A program made the position numbers and the translations under genes. A stretch of 64,000 nt of DNA from Acidimangrovimonas sediminis. Its GTDB lineage: Bacteria > Pseudomonadota > Alphaproteobacteria > Rhodobacterales > Rhodobacteraceae. The stretch spans positions 1-64,000 of the forward strand of contig NZ_PHSN01000012.1 in NCBI RefSeq assembly GCF_002871005.1. The letters are read 5' to 3'. A model generated the notes under the pieces. That model was not told the origin of the DNA and made no database searches. It saw only the letters and a program-made list of their open reading frames with translations. Shown here piece by piece: positions 1-8,954 of the stretch; within the stretch, counting starts at the first letter, position 1; every line of letters begins with the position of its first letter.

Positions 1-1197
1 TCGCAGGTCATCGTTCAGGGCCGCCGCGTCGGCACGCTGAAGGCGCGCGACTATTGGGGGGTGAAACCCTCGCTGATGGGACCGGTGATGGAGTCGTTCG
101 GGCGGCTCAGCGCCGCGCATGACCTGGTGATCGTCGAGGGCGCGGGCAGCCCGGCCGAGGTGAACCTGCGGGCGGGCGACATCGCCAACATGGGGTTCGC
201 GCGGGCGGCGGACGTGCCGGTGATCCTGACGGGCGACATCGACCGGGGCGGGGTGATCGCCCAGATCGTGGGGACGCAGGCGGTGATCGACCCTGCGGAT
301 GCGGCCATGGTCGCGGGCTTCCTGATCAACAAGTTTCGCGGCGATCCGCGGCTCTTCGACAAGGGATACGACTTCATCGCCGAGCGCACCGGCTGGCGCG
401 GCTACGGTGTGTTGCCGTTCTTTCCCGACGCGGTGAAGCTGCCGGCCGAGGATGCGCTCGACGTGCAGGAAAAGGCGGTAGGCGGGTCGGGAGGCCTCAG
501 GATCGGCTGCCTCGCCCTGTCGCGAATCGCGAATTTCGACGATCTGGACCCGCTGGCCGCGGAACCCGGCGTCAGCCTGTCGATGATCGGCCCGGGCAGG
601 CCGATCCCCGGCGATCTGGACCTGGTGATCGTGCCGGGCAGCAAGTCGACGCGCGGTGATCTGGCCTTCCTGCGGTCGCAGGGCTGGGACATCGACCTTG
701 CCGCCCATCACCGCCGGGGCGGCGCGATCCTGGGGATCTGCGGCGGCTACCAGATGCTGGGCCGTTCGATCGCCGATCCGGAGGGGATCGAGGGGCCCGC
801 CGGCGACAGCCCCGGGCTGGGGCTGCTGGATGTGGCGACCGTGATGTCGGGTGACAAGACGCTGACGCGGGTGACGGCGGAACATGCCCTCTCAGGTGCA
901 CGGTTCGACGGGTACGAGATCCACATCGGCCGCACCGGTGGCGCCGATTGCGTGCGTCCCTTCGCCCGGCTGGACGATCGGCCCGAGGGGGCGGTGTCGG
1001 CGGACAGGCGGGTGATGGGCAGCTACATTCACGGCATGTTCGCCGACGACGGCTTTCGCACGGCCTTCCTTGCGGGGCTTGGCGGTGCAGGCTCTGCCAC
1101 CGGCTATCGCGCCGGGGTGGAGGCCACGCTCGATGCGCTTGCGGCGCATATGGAGGCCCATCTCGACGTTGCGGGGCTGCTTGCGCTGGCGCGCTGA
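1..1197 (+). CDS. cobQ: Cobyric acid synthase (CobQ), 5' end outside the window
   Basis: Cobyric acid synthase amidates four carboxylates of adenosylcobyrinate a,c-diamide using ATP and glutamine. The frame is open from base 1, so the N-terminal part of the dethiobiotin-synthetase-like ATPase domain lies upstream; 398 residues are visible of a usual 480-490. The C-terminal glutamine amidotransferase domain shows the nucleophile in GICGGYQ (Cys at visible codon 247) and the paired histidine in SYIHGMF (codon 344). It converges on bluB, with a 19-bp gap, so it belongs to a different transcript from the genes on the minus strand. Identification is secure from the paired domains and the cobalamin neighbourhood. 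Confidence 0.96.
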   Translation, partial: SQVIVQGRRVGTLKARDYWGVKPSLMGPVMESFGRLSAAHDLVIVEGAGSPAEVNLRAGDIANMGFARAADVPVILTGDIDRGGVIAQIVGTQAVIDPADAAMVAGFLINKFRGDPRLFDKGYDFIAERTGWRGYGVLPFFPDAVKLPAEDALDVQEKAVGGSGGLRIGCLALSRIANFDDLDPLAAEPGVSLSMIGPGRPIPGDLDLVIVPGSKSTRGDLAFLRSQGWDIDLAAHHRRGGAILGICGGYQMLGRSIADPEGIEGPAGDSPGLGLLDVATVMSGDKTLTRVTAEHALSGARFDGYEIHIGRTGGADCVRPFARLDDRPEGAVSADRRVMGSYIHGMFADDGFRTAFLAGLGGAGSATGYRAGVEATLDALAAHMEAHLDVAGLLALAR

Positions 1198-1216
1198 AGC
1201 GTCAGCGGATCAGGCG

Positions 1217-1840
1217 TCAGCGGGTTTCCCAGCCGGTATCGGTGTTGTGCTGCCAATCCTCGCGGTGCAGGAGCGGCGTGTCGTCGGTGAACTCGGGCCA
1301 GCCGAGGCAGAGATAGGCGGTGAAGACCCAGCCCTCGGGCACCTCGAACAGCCGTTCCATCCGCGCAGGGTCGAGGATCGAGACCATGCCGAGGCCGAGG
1401 TTCTCGGCCCGCGCCGCCAGCCACAGCGTGAAGATCGCCATCGCGGTCGACTGGCGCAGCGTCTCGGGCATGGTCAGGCGGCCGAGGCGATGCCCCTCCT
1501 CGGGATCGGTCGCGGTGAAGACGGCGAATTGCACCGGCGCGGCGTCGATCCCGGCCAGCTTCAGCCGCCCGTAGGCGCGCGCCTTGTCGCCCTCGTAGAT
1601 CTCCTTGGCATCGGTGTTGCAGCGGGCGAATTCCACCTTCACCCCGGCGCGCAGCCCCGGATCCTCGACCCGGATCAGCCGCCAGGGCCGGGCATTGCCG
1701 ACCGACGGCGCGGTATCGACGGCGCGGCGCAGGCGCCGCAGCACCGCCTCGGGCACCGGGTCGCGGCGAAAATGGCGCACGTCGCGGCGCCAGTGCAGGA
1801 TCCGGTCCAGCGTCTCGGCCTCGTCACGGGTGAATTGCAT
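1217..1840 (-). CDS. bluB: 5,6-dimethylbenzimidazole synthase BluB
   Basis: BluB is a nitroreductase-fold enzyme that destroys FMNH2 with oxygen to release 5,6-dimethylbenzimidazole, the lower ligand of cobalamin. The 207-residue protein has the family pattern SVGNARPWR near residue 40 and the typical C-terminal HREDWQ. The ATG at 1840 was chosen because the protein then begins just before the conserved WRRDVRHF segment; a longer frame upstream belongs to the overlapping decarboxylase gene in another frame. The gene overlaps the end of the threonine-phosphate decarboxylase by 17 bp, so the two are translationally linked. It makes cobalamin synthesis here the aerobic, self-sufficient type. Confidence 0.95.
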   Translation of the reverse strand: MQFTRDEAETLDRILHWRRDVRHFRRDPVPEAVLRRLRRAVDTAPSVGNARPWRLIRVEDPGLRAGVKVEFARCNTDAKEIYEGDKARAYGRLKLAGIDAAPVQFAVFTATDPEEGHRLGRLTMPETLRQSTAMAIFTLWLAARAENLGLGMVSILDPARMERLFEVPEGWVFTAYLCLGWPEFTDDTPLLHREDWQHNTDTGWETR

Positions 1841-2804
1841 CTGCCTCCTCCATCGCCCGGGCAAGCCGGGCCCATTCCGCCTCCGACCCCGGCAGGCCGA
1901 GGCGCAGCCAGCGCGCATTGCCGGGAAAGATCCGCGACCAGATCCCGTGACGCGCGAGCCCCGTCTGCGCTGCCCCGGCGTCCGGGGTGTCGTACAGCCT
2001 GAAGAGCGCGGCGCCCCCGGCCAGCCGCCAGCCCGCGCGGGCGGCCAGCGCGTCGATCCGGGGCGCCTCTGACGCCAGCCGGGCACGGGTGTCATCGGCC
2101 CAGGCGTCGTCGCGCAGCGCCTTGGCCCCGATCTCCAGCGCCGGGCCCGACACCGCCCAGGGCCCCGCCATCGCGGCAAGGGCGGCAATTTCGGCCTCCG
2201 TGCCCAGGGCAAAGCCCAGCCGCAGACCGGCCAGCCCGTAGAACTTGCCGAAGGAGCGCAGGACGATGATCCCCGGATTGGGGATGCCGGCGACCGACAG
2301 TTCCGGGCAGGCATCGGCGAAGCTCTCGTCGACCACCAGCCGGCCCACGCGGGGGGCAAGATCGCGCAGCTCGGCGGGGGAAAGGCAGCGCCCGTCGGGG
2401 TTGTTTGGGTTGACCAGAACGGCAAGGTCGGCCCCGGCGAGGGCGCCGGGTGTCGTGACCTCCTCGACCGTCCAGCCGCCGGTGCGCAGCGCCGCCGCGT
2501 GTTCGTTGTAGGTGGGAGAGAGCACCCGCGCGCGGCCGGGCGGGCCGAGGCGCGGCACCAGCTGAATCGCGGCCTGCGCCCCGGCCAGCGGCAGGATCGC
2601 CGCGCCGGTCCGGTAGGCATGGGCTGCGGCGGAGATCAACGCCGCCTCGGCGCCGCGCCGGGGCAGGGCGGCCCATGCGTCGGGGGAAAGTCGCGGCACC
2701 GGGTAGGGCTGGCGGTTGATCCCGGTCGACAGGTCGATCCAGCCCTCCGCCGCGCCGCCAAAGCGGGCGATCGCCTGGTCGAGATTGCCGCCGTGGTCGC
2801 GCAT
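1824..2804 (-). CDS. cobC: L-threonine-O-3-phosphate decarboxylase (CobC/CobD, PLP fold type I)
   Basis: This 326-residue histidinol-phosphate-aminotransferase-like protein should decarboxylate L-threonine phosphate to (R)-1-aminopropan-2-yl phosphate, the nucleotide-loop linker of cobalamin. PLP determinants are visible: NPNNPDG near residue 132, VVDESF with the pyridine-binding Asp-159, and the Schiff-base lysine in RSFGKFYGL (Lys-187). The ATG at 2804 precedes GGNLDQAIARFG, where family members begin; the frame is open much further upstream but reads antisense to cbiB. It sits between cbiB and bluB. The symbol follows Pseudomonas denitrificans naming; Salmonella calls the same enzyme CobD. 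Confidence 0.92.
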   Translation of the reverse strand: MRDHGGNLDQAIARFGGAAEGWIDLSTGINRQPYPVPRLSPDAWAALPRRGAEAALISAAAHAYRTGAAILPLAGAQAAIQLVPRLGPPGRARVLSPTYNEHAAALRTGGWTVEEVTTPGALAGADLAVLVNPNNPDGRCLSPAELRDLAPRVGRLVVDESFADACPELSVAGIPNPGIIVLRSFGKFYGLAGLRLGFALGTEAEIAALAAMAGPWAVSGPALEIGAKALRDDAWADDTRARLASEAPRIDALAARAGWRLAGGAALFRLYDTPDAGAAQTGLARHGIWSRIFPGNARWLRLGLPGSEAEWARLARAMEEADAIHP

Positions 2805-2812
2805 TGTATCCC

Positions 2813-3766
2813 TCAGATCGCCGCCCAGATCGCCGCAAGCAGGGCCAGCACGAGGGCCAGCCCGATCAGCGCCCGCCGGTAAAGCCCAAGTGCGGCCCGG
2901 ATGCCAGCCGAATCCGGATCGGCGCCCCCGGCATTGACCCAGGGTTCGTCGCTCTGCCGGTTGGCGTAGACCCGCGGCCCCGACAGCCGGATCGCCAGGG
3001 ACCCCGCCATCGCCGCCTCCGGCCAGCCCGCGTTGGGCGAGCGGTGCAGCCCGGCATCGCGCCGCACCGTGGCAAGGGCCCGCCGTGGCGCCGGCCCGGC
3101 CAGCGCAAAGCACAGTGCCGTCAGGCGGGCCGGGATCAGGTTCGCCGCGTCGTCGATGCGTGCCGCGGCCCAGCCAAAGGCCTCGTGCCGGGGTGTGCGG
3201 TGGCCGATCATCGAATCGAGGGTGTTGACCGCCTTGTAGCCGGCGATCCCCGGCAGACCGAAGATCACCCCCCAGAACAGCGGCGCCACCACCCCGTCCG
3301 AGGCATTCTCGGCAAGGCTCTCGATCGCGGCGCGGGCCACGGCGGGGGCGTCCAGCTGCGCGGGATCGCGGCCGACGATCATCGCGACGGCGGCGCGCGC
3401 GCCCTTCAGGTCGCCTGCGGCCAGTGGCCGGGCCACGCGCGCCACGTGATCGTGGAGCGACCGCGCGGCGAGGAGCGGCCAGCAGAATATCCCGGTCAGC
3501 ACGACCCCGGCCCAACCCGCCGGCAGAAGCGCCTGCACCGCCGCCCCCGTCGCCACCGCCACCCCGACGGTCAGGAGCGCGGCGGCAATGCCCGCGGCGC
3601 GGCGTCGGGCAAAGGGCGCGCCCTCGCGGTTCCAGCGCCGGTCCAGCCGGGCGATCAGCGCCCCGATCCAGACCACGGGATGGCTTATCCGGCGAAAGAG
3701 GGCGTCGGGCCAGCCGAGGAGGGCATCAAGCGCCAGCGCGATCAGCAGGGGCAGTACGTAAAGCAT
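2813..3766 (-). CDS. cbiB: Adenosylcobinamide-phosphate synthase (CbiB/CobD)
   Basis: CbiB is an integral inner-membrane enzyme that attaches aminopropanol phosphate (or threonine phosphate) to adenosylcobyric acid. The 317-residue protein has several hydrophobic segments, at the N-terminus (LPLLIALALDALLGWPD), near residues 60-90 and at the C-terminus, and the conserved ENASDGVVAPLFW and GYKAVNTLDSMIGHR blocks. It lies 8 bp upstream of the threonine-phosphate decarboxylase that makes its co-substrate, and its first base abuts the end of the threonine-kinase gene. Pseudomonas denitrificans nomenclature calls it CobD. Confidence 0.95.
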   Translation of the reverse strand: MLYVLPLLIALALDALLGWPDALFRRISHPVVWIGALIARLDRRWNREGAPFARRRAAGIAAALLTVGVAVATGAAVQALLPAGWAGVVLTGIFCWPLLAARSLHDHVARVARPLAAGDLKGARAAVAMIVGRDPAQLDAPAVARAAIESLAENASDGVVAPLFWGVIFGLPGIAGYKAVNTLDSMIGHRTPRHEAFGWAAARIDDAANLIPARLTALCFALAGPAPRRALATVRRDAGLHRSPNAGWPEAAMAGSLAIRLSGPRVYANRQSDEPWVNAGGADPDSAGIRAALGLYRRALIGLALVLALLAAIWAAI

Positions 3767-4575
3767 CAGCTCCCTCCGGTGCGAAAGCGCAGGACGTGGC
3801 GGAACCCGGCGGCGCGCAGGGCGTCGGGTGCCGCATCGGGAACGGTGCCGGGGGCGAACAGCAGCGCTCGCGCGGCGCCGGTGTGGCCGATCGCGAAGCC
3901 AAGCGCGCCGAAGCGGCGCGCCAGTCCCTCGGTCGGGTCGCCCCCGGGGTGGCGCAGGGCGAGCGTGCGGCGCGCCGATGCGCTGGCCAGCGCGGCGGCT
4001 GCGGCGGGGTCGGTGCAGGCCCCGGGCCAGGCGGCGGCAAGGTCGGCGATGTCCGGAAAGGCCATGTCGCGCGGATCGGTCCGCCGCATCGGGCCAAGGA
4101 AGCCGCCCAGCACCTCGAACCTCGGCGGCGGCGGCAGGGGGGCCAGCATGCGCCCCAGGCGGGAGGCCCAGAGCCGCCGTGCGGGGTGATCGAACATCAG
4201 CGGATCAAGCGCGCCTTCGCTGGCCAGACAGGCCCGCGCGATCGCCCCGGGGTCTTGCACGGCCGCGGCCCGGGCCAGCGCCACCCGCGCCGCGGTCGAC
4301 GCCCCAGCGCCGCCTCCCGGCGGCATGTCGAGTTTCAGGACGAACCGCCCCCGGCGCGGCAGTCCGAGGCCGGCGAGGAACCGGGCCGCCGCCTGCCGGG
4401 TCATCACCCGCGCGTCCGGCTGGTGCAGGGCAAAGGCGCCGGGGCGGTGGCTGGCCCGGGCCCGAAGCGCGGGGCAGGGCAGGGTGACCAGCGCAACCGG
4501 CCCCTGTGGGCCGAGGCGGCCTTGCAGGAACTCGCCGAAATGCCCGGCGACGGTGGCGGGCGGCGGGGGCCTCAC
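3766..4575 (-). CDS. bluE: BluE-type L-threonine kinase (GHMP family) for cobalamin synthesis
   Basis: The 269-residue protein carries a GHMP-kinase phosphate loop, PPGGGAGAST at about residues 85-94, and resembles PduX/BluE threonine kinases, which make L-threonine phosphate for the aminopropanol linker. A GTG start at 4575 is proposed because it forms a GTGA overlap with the stop of the upstream phosphatase gene and leads straight into PATVAGHFGEFLQG, the conserved GHMP N-terminus. The next two genes on the strand, cbiB and the threonine-phosphate decarboxylase, use its product, which supports the role. The family call is firm; the BluE assignment rests mainly on context. Confidence 0.8.
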   Translation of the reverse strand: MRPPPPATVAGHFGEFLQGRLGPQGPVALVTLPCPALRARASHRPGAFALHQPDARVMTRQAAARFLAGLGLPRRGRFVLKLDMPPGGGAGASTAARVALARAAAVQDPGAIARACLASEGALDPLMFDHPARRLWASRLGRMLAPLPPPPRFEVLGGFLGPMRRTDPRDMAFPDIADLAAAWPGACTDPAAAAALASASARRTLALRHPGGDPTEGLARRFGALGFAIGHTGAARALLFAPGTVPDAAPDALRAAGFRHVLRFRTGGS

Positions 4576-5138
4576 GTCAGCGCCCGGTTGACGAAGGCGA
4601 TGCCGCGGCTGCCGTCGGGAAACAGCCGGATCCGGGTGGCCGAAAGCGGCGCGATCTCGAAGGCGAGGCCGGCCTCGGGGGTGCCGAGCGCCTGGCCCAG
4701 GGCCGCCCGGATGGTCCCGGCATGGACCACGAGCGTGACGATCCCCGGCGCCGCGGTCATGGCGTCGAGCGCGGGGGCGATCCGCCCGGCGGCGTCGAGA
4801 AAGCTCTCGCCCCCGGGCGGGCGCAGGGTGGCAAGCGCCGCCCGATCCTGCGGCCCGAGGTCGGGCATCGCGGCCATCGGGCGGCCGTCCCACGCGCCGA
4901 AATCCTGCTCCCACAGGCGCGGATCGGCAGGCGGGGTCGTGCCGGGGAACAGCGCGGCGGCCGTCTCGCGGCAGCGCAGGGCGGGGCTGACGACAAGCCG
5001 CCCGGGATCCGCCCCCCAACCCGCGAGCATTTGCCGCGCCGCCCCTAGCGCGCGCGGCTCGGGCAGCCGCGCGGGCAGGTCGCTGCGTCCGGCCAGCAGG
5101 CCGGGTTCGGCCACCGGGGCGTGGCGGATCAGGATCAT
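4572..5138 (-). CDS. Histidine phosphatase, probable alpha-ribazole phosphatase (BluF/CobC type)
   Basis: A phosphoglycerate-mutase-fold phosphatase, with the phospho-histidine in LIRHAP near the N-terminus, SPALRCRET and a second histidine in VVHAGTIRAAL. In this position it most likely removes phosphate from alpha-ribazole phosphate or cobalamin phosphate. The ATG at 5138 (188 residues) puts the catalytic RHA motif at residues 5-7, as is normal; a GTG at 5174 in the same frame would add 12 residues but has poor ribosome-binding spacing. The stop overlaps the GTG start of the threonine kinase. It is divergent from cobP across a 90-bp gap. Confidence 0.82.
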   Translation of the reverse strand: MILIRHAPVAEPGLLAGRSDLPARLPEPRALGAARQMLAGWGADPGRLVVSPALRCRETAAALFPGTTPPADPRLWEQDFGAWDGRPMAAMPDLGPQDRAALATLRPPGGESFLDAAGRIAPALDAMTAAPGIVTLVVHAGTIRAALGQALGTPEAGLAFEIAPLSATRIRLFPDGSRGIAFVNRALT

Positions 5139-5228
5139 CTCGGTCGGTTCCGGGCCCTGCACGCGCGGCCTCACCCCTTTTCACGCATTGCGAATGATGC
5201 TTAGTGCCCCCGGAAACGGAGAGGCGGC

Positions 5229-5729
5229 ATGGCCCTACTCATTACAGGCGGCGCCCGCTCGGGCAAGAGCGGCTATGCCGAGGCACGCACCCTCGCGCTG
5301 CCCGGGACGCCGCAATATATCGCGACGGCCGAGGCGCGCGACGCCGAGATGTTGGAGCGTATCGCTGCGCACCGGGCCCGGCGAGGGGGCGACTGGCGCG
5401 ACCATGAGGTGCCGCTGGATCTGGTCCCCGCGCTGGAGGCGACCGACGGCGCCGGGCCGCGGCTGGTCGACTGCCTGACGCTCTGGCTTGCCAACCTGAT
5501 GGAGGCCGGGCGCGACTGGCGGCACGAGGGCGGGGCCCTTGCCGAGGCGCTGCCGCGCCAGCGGAGCCCGGTGATCCTGGTGACAAACGAGGTCGGCATG
5601 GGCATCGTGCCCGACAACGCGCTGGCACGGGCCTACCGCGACGCCGCGGGCTGGCTGAACCAGACCATCGCCGGGGCTGCGGACGAAGTGCAGTTCGTGG
5701 TTTCCGGCCTTCCGCTGAAGGTGAAATGA
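5229..5729 (+). CDS. cobP: Adenosylcobinamide kinase / guanylyltransferase (CobP/CobU)
   Basis: This bifunctional enzyme phosphorylates adenosylcobinamide and then transfers GMP from GTP to give adenosylcobinamide-GDP. The 166-residue protein has the P-loop GGARSGKS at residues 7-14, the GMP-accepting region RIAAHRARRG with its histidine, and LVDCLTLWLANL and NEVGMGIVP, all typical. It is slightly shorter than the usual 170-180 residues. It opens a plus-strand unit with cobT (1-bp gap) and cobS, and is divergent from the phosphatase gene. Confidence 0.95.
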   Translation: MALLITGGARSGKSGYAEARTLALPGTPQYIATAEARDAEMLERIAAHRARRGGDWRDHEVPLDLVPALEATDGAGPRLVDCLTLWLANLMEAGRDWRHEGGALAEALPRQRSPVILVTNEVGMGIVPDNALARAYRDAAGWLNQTIAGAADEVQFVVSGLPLKVK

Positions 5730-5730
5730 C

Positions 5731-6756
5731 ATGAGCGATCCGATCTTCCCCGTGGAGTCCTTCGCCGCGCTGCGCGGCCGTCTGGCCCGACTTCCGGAGG
5801 CAAGCGAGCCCTCGGCCGCCGCCGCCCGGCGCCGGCAGGACGCGCTGACCAAGCCGCCGGGATCGCTGGGCAGGCTGGAGGAGTTGGCGGTGTTCATGGC
5901 CGGTTGGCAGGGCAGCGCGCGGCCGAAGATCGGCCATGCGCAGGCCGTCGTCTTCGCGGGCAACCATGGTGTCTGTGCCCAGCGGGTGAACCCGTTCCCG
6001 CAGGAGGTGACGGCCCAGATGGTCGCCAATTTCCGGGCCGGGGGCGCCGCGGTCAACCAGCTCTGCCGGGCCAGCGGGGCCGAGCTGGAGGTGGTCGCCC
6101 TCGATCTCGACCGTCCGACTGGCGATTTCACCCAGGGCCCGGCGATGACCGAGGCCGAGGTGCTTGACGCGATGGCCCGCGGCGCGGCCGGGCTCGACCC
6201 GCGCGCCGACGTCCTCCTGCTGGGCGAGATGGGGATCGGCAATTCCACCGTTGCTGCGGCGCTGGCGCAGGCGAGCTTTGGCGGCGAGGGCTGGGATTGG
6301 GTCGGACCGGGCACCGGGTCGGACCCGGACGGGATCGCCCGGAAGGTCGCCGCGATCGAGGCCGGGATCGTACGGCACCGCGCGGCGCTTGGCGATCCGC
6401 TGGCCACGCTGGCGGCCTTCGGCGGGCGCGAACAGGCGGCGATCTGCGGCGCGCTGCTGGCCGCGCGGGCCCGCAAGGTGCCGGTGATCCTCGACGGTTT
6501 CATCTGCACCGCCTCGGCGGCGGTGCTCCATCCGCTGGGGCTTGGGGCGCTGGATCATTGCATCGTCGCCCATGCCAGCGCCGAGCCGGGGCAGAGGCGC
6601 CTGCTGTCGGCGATCGAGAAGCGGCCGCTTCTCGATCTGGGGATGCGGCTGGGCGAGGGCTCGGGCGCCGCGGTGGCGCTGGGGATCCTGCGGGCCGCGC
6701 TCGAGGCGCATAACGGCATGGCCACCTTCGCCGAGGCCGGGGTCAGCGACGCATGA
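5731..6756 (+). CDS. cobT: Nicotinate-nucleotide--dimethylbenzimidazole phosphoribosyltransferase (CobT/CobU)
   Basis: CobT moves the phosphoribosyl group of nicotinate mononucleotide to dimethylbenzimidazole, the product of BluB, to form alpha-ribazole phosphate. The 341-residue protein has LTKPPGSLGRLEELAV near residue 35, FAGNHGV, GEMGIGNSTVAAAL near residue 170 and the closing GMRLGEGSGAAVAL block. Length and order match the family. It begins one base after cobP and its stop overlaps the cobS start by 4 bp. Confidence 0.96.
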   Translation: MSDPIFPVESFAALRGRLARLPEASEPSAAAARRRQDALTKPPGSLGRLEELAVFMAGWQGSARPKIGHAQAVVFAGNHGVCAQRVNPFPQEVTAQMVANFRAGGAAVNQLCRASGAELEVVALDLDRPTGDFTQGPAMTEAEVLDAMARGAAGLDPRADVLLLGEMGIGNSTVAAALAQASFGGEGWDWVGPGTGSDPDGIARKVAAIEAGIVRHRAALGDPLATLAAFGGREQAAICGALLAARARKVPVILDGFICTASAAVLHPLGLGALDHCIVAHASAEPGQRRLLSAIEKRPLLDLGMRLGEGSGAAVALGILRAALEAHNGMATFAEAGVSDA

Positions 6757-7514
6757 GCCGCGCGGCGGGGGGGCCTGCACGGCGCGGGGCGGAGCTGCGC
6801 CTTGCACTTATGCTGTTGACCCGGTTGCCGGTCGGGCGGCTTGATCCCGCCCCGCCGCTTGCCTCCGCCGCCTGGGCCTATCCGCTGGCCGGGGCGGTTG
6901 CGGGGGCGATCGCGGGGCTGGCCTTCTGGTTGGCGCAGGCCCTCGGCCTGATGCCGCTGCCCGCCGCGATCCTGGCGGTGGGTGCGAGCGTGCTGTCCAC
7001 CGGCGCGATGCACGAGGACGGGTTGGCCGACCTCGCCGACGGATTCGGGGGCGGCGGGGACAGGCTGCGCAAGCTGGAGATCATGCGCGACAGCCGGCTG
7101 GGAAGCTACGGCGCGATCGCTCTGGTGCTGGTGCTGGCGTTGCGCGTCGTCCTGCTGGCCGAGGTTCTGCCCGGCCAGTCCGCGATCCTGCTCATGGCCG
7201 GGGCGGGCGCGTTGAGCCGTGCACCGCTTCCGGCGATCATGGCGCTACTGCCGCCCGCGCGCAACGGCGGGCTGGGGCATTCCGCGGCCGACCGGATCGG
7301 GCCCGGGCAGGTCTGGGCCGCCATCGCCTGCGCGGCCGTGATCGCCATTCTGGCCTTGCCCCTGGTGATCGGCCCCATGCTGGCGGCCGCCGTGGGCGCC
7401 GCGTTGATAGCGGCGCTGGCGCGGCGACAGATAGGGGGCTTCACCGGCGACGTCCTCGGCGCGGCGCAGCTCGTCGCCGAGCTTTGCCTCTGGCTGGTGC
7501 TTGCAGCGGGGTGA
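6753..7514 (+). CDS. cobS: Adenosylcobinamide-GDP ribazoletransferase (CobS/CobV)
   Basis: CobS is a polytopic membrane protein that joins adenosylcobinamide-GDP to alpha-ribazole to finish the cobalamin nucleotide loop. The 253-residue sequence shows the early LMLLTRLPVG motif, the metal-binding MHEDGLADLADGFGGG and EIMRDSRLGSYG blocks, and the late GGFTGDVLGA motif, with long hydrophobic stretches between. The start overlaps the cobT stop (ATGA). It is the last gene of the cobPTS unit; a 387-bp gene-free stretch follows. Confidence 0.96.
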   Translation: MSRAAGGPARRGAELRLALMLLTRLPVGRLDPAPPLASAAWAYPLAGAVAGAIAGLAFWLAQALGLMPLPAAILAVGASVLSTGAMHEDGLADLADGFGGGGDRLRKLEIMRDSRLGSYGAIALVLVLALRVVLLAEVLPGQSAILLMAGAGALSRAPLPAIMALLPPARNGGLGHSAADRIGPGQVWAAIACAAVIAILALPLVIGPMLAAAVGAALIAALARRQIGGFTGDVLGAAQLVAELCLWLVLAAG

Positions 7515-7901
7515 GCTGCGGGCCATCCCTGATCCGAGAACGGTTGATCCGTAACTCACGGCGGAAACCCATAACCGAGATTATGTAATCTGCGGATTAG
7601 GCCATCGGTTGCCTTACGTGTGCCAAGTATCAATTGCCATGTATAGATAACCCCTCACGCCCAAGCTGCCAGATCCTGACGGCAGTCAGGCCTGCCCTTC
7701 GGCGAATTCCCGTGGCTCCACACCGGAAACCATCTCGTGAATGCGCAAGAAAGTGACAGAACCGGACGGCGAATTTGAAATATTGGGCAACCGGGTTCTT
7801 GTTCCCCGGTCCGGTTTTTCCTAGACATCGGGCAGCCGGCGCCGGAGGCGCGTCGGGTTCCGTCCTGCGACGGCATGCAATGAACCGAGGATTCCCCCAC
7901 T
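7515..7901 (+). other. 387-bp gene-free region between cobS and nadA
   Basis: No credible gene is seen on either strand. The stretch is poorer in GC than its neighbours. It contains a near-perfect 14-bp palindrome, TAATCTGCGGATTA (7586-7599, one mismatched pair), a weak hairpin CCGGG/CCCGG followed by five Ts (7791-7819) that could end cobS transcription, and a possible promoter TTGTTC (7799-7804), 17 nt, TAGACA (7822-7827) for nadA. The hairpin and promoter overlap, so at most one of those readings is right. Confidence 0.4.
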
Positions 7902-8954
7902 TTGCTTGACCAGATCGCGCTGCGCGCCGAACTCGCCGATCACTACGATCTTTCCCCATCAACCGAGACAGCCGAGGCCAATGCCCATCTCTACGCCCGC
8001 ATGAGCCGGGTCGTCTCGCCGCCGGACTGGGCGATCTTCGCGCCCTATGTCGCCGCGATCAACCGCCTGAAGGCGGAGCGCAACGCGGTGATCCTTGCCC
8101 ACAACTACATGACGCCCGAGATCTATCACGGCATTGCCGATGTCGTCGGCGACAGCCTGCAACTCGCGATCGAGGCGACCAAGGTCGAGGCCGGGGTGAT
8201 CGTGCAATGCGGCGTGCATTTCATGGCCGAGACCTCGAAGATCCTGAACCCCGCCAAGACCGTGCTGATCCCCGACCGCGAGGCCGGCTGCTCGCTGGCC
8301 GAAAGCATCACGCCGGCCGGCATTGCCGAGATGCGCGCGCGCTATCCCGGTGCGCCGGTGGTCAGCTACGTCAACACCACCGCCGAGGTAAAGGCCGCCT
8401 CGGACATCTGCTGCACCTCGGCCAATGCCGCGCAGATCGTCGCCGCACAGGACAGCGACACCGTCATCATGACCCCCGACAAGTACCTTGCCCAGAACGT
8501 GGCAAAGCAGGTGCCGCAGAAACGCATCGTCTGGTGGGACGGCGCCTGCATCGTGCACGAGCGCTTCACCGCGCAGGACCTGCGCGACTTTCGCGGCTGG
8601 AACCCCGAGACGCGGATCATCGCCCATCCGGAATGCCCGCCCGACGTCGTGGCCGAGGCCGATTTCTCCGGCTCGACCAGTGGCATCATCGACTATGTCG
8701 CGCGGGAACAACCGCCAAAGGCGCTTCTGGTCACCGAATGCTCGATGGCGTCGAACATCTCGGACGCCCTGCCGGGGGTGGAGTTCGTGGGCCCCTGCAA
8801 CATGTGCCCCTACATGAAGAAGATCACGCTGGAGAACGTCCTCTGGTCGCTGCACTCGATGCAGGGCGCGGTTGAGGTAGATCCCGAGATCGCGGCGCGG
8901 GCCCGCGTCGCGGTGGAGCGGATGATCGACCTGTCCCGCCGCCTGTCGGCGTGA
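7902..8954 (+). CDS. nadA: Quinolinate synthase NadA
   Basis: NadA condenses iminoaspartate with dihydroxyacetone phosphate to quinolinate using a [4Fe-4S] cluster. The 350-residue protein has the expected cysteine sites, Cys-103 in VQCGVHFMAE, Cys-216 in GACIVHE and the GPCNMCPYMK pair (299/302), plus AHNYM near residue 67. The only reasonable start is a TTG at 7902, preceded at 11 nt by GAGG; no in-frame ATG lies just upstream, and the rare start codon may lower expression. The stop overlaps the nadB start (GTGA), so nadA, nadB and nadC form one operon. Confidence 0.95.
   Translation: MLDQIALRAELADHYDLSPSTETAEANAHLYARMSRVVSPPDWAIFAPYVAAINRLKAERNAVILAHNYMTPEIYHGIADVVGDSLQLAIEATKVEAGVIVQCGVHFMAETSKILNPAKTVLIPDREAGCSLAESITPAGIAEMRARYPGAPVVSYVNTTAEVKAASDICCTSANAAQIVAAQDSDTVIMTPDKYLAQNVAKQVPQKRIVWWDGACIVHERFTAQDLRDFRGWNPETRIIAHPECPPDVVAEADFSGSTSGIIDYVAREQPPKALLVTECSMASNISDALPGVEFVGPCNMCPYMKKITLENVLWSLHSMQGAVEVDPEIAARARVAVERMIDLSRRLSA

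Noticed and set aside
5139-5228. A cobalamin riboswitch in the divergent gap before cobP
   Set aside because: Only 90 bp are available and the B12-box pattern was not found; none was found elsewhere around the cob genes in the window.
3424-5478. A 684-codon open frame on the plus strand across the cobalamin genes, and other long frames opposite real genes
   Set aside because: They lie antisense to well-recognised cob genes, are rich in Arg, Pro and Gly as expected from high-GC shadow frames, and show no domain.
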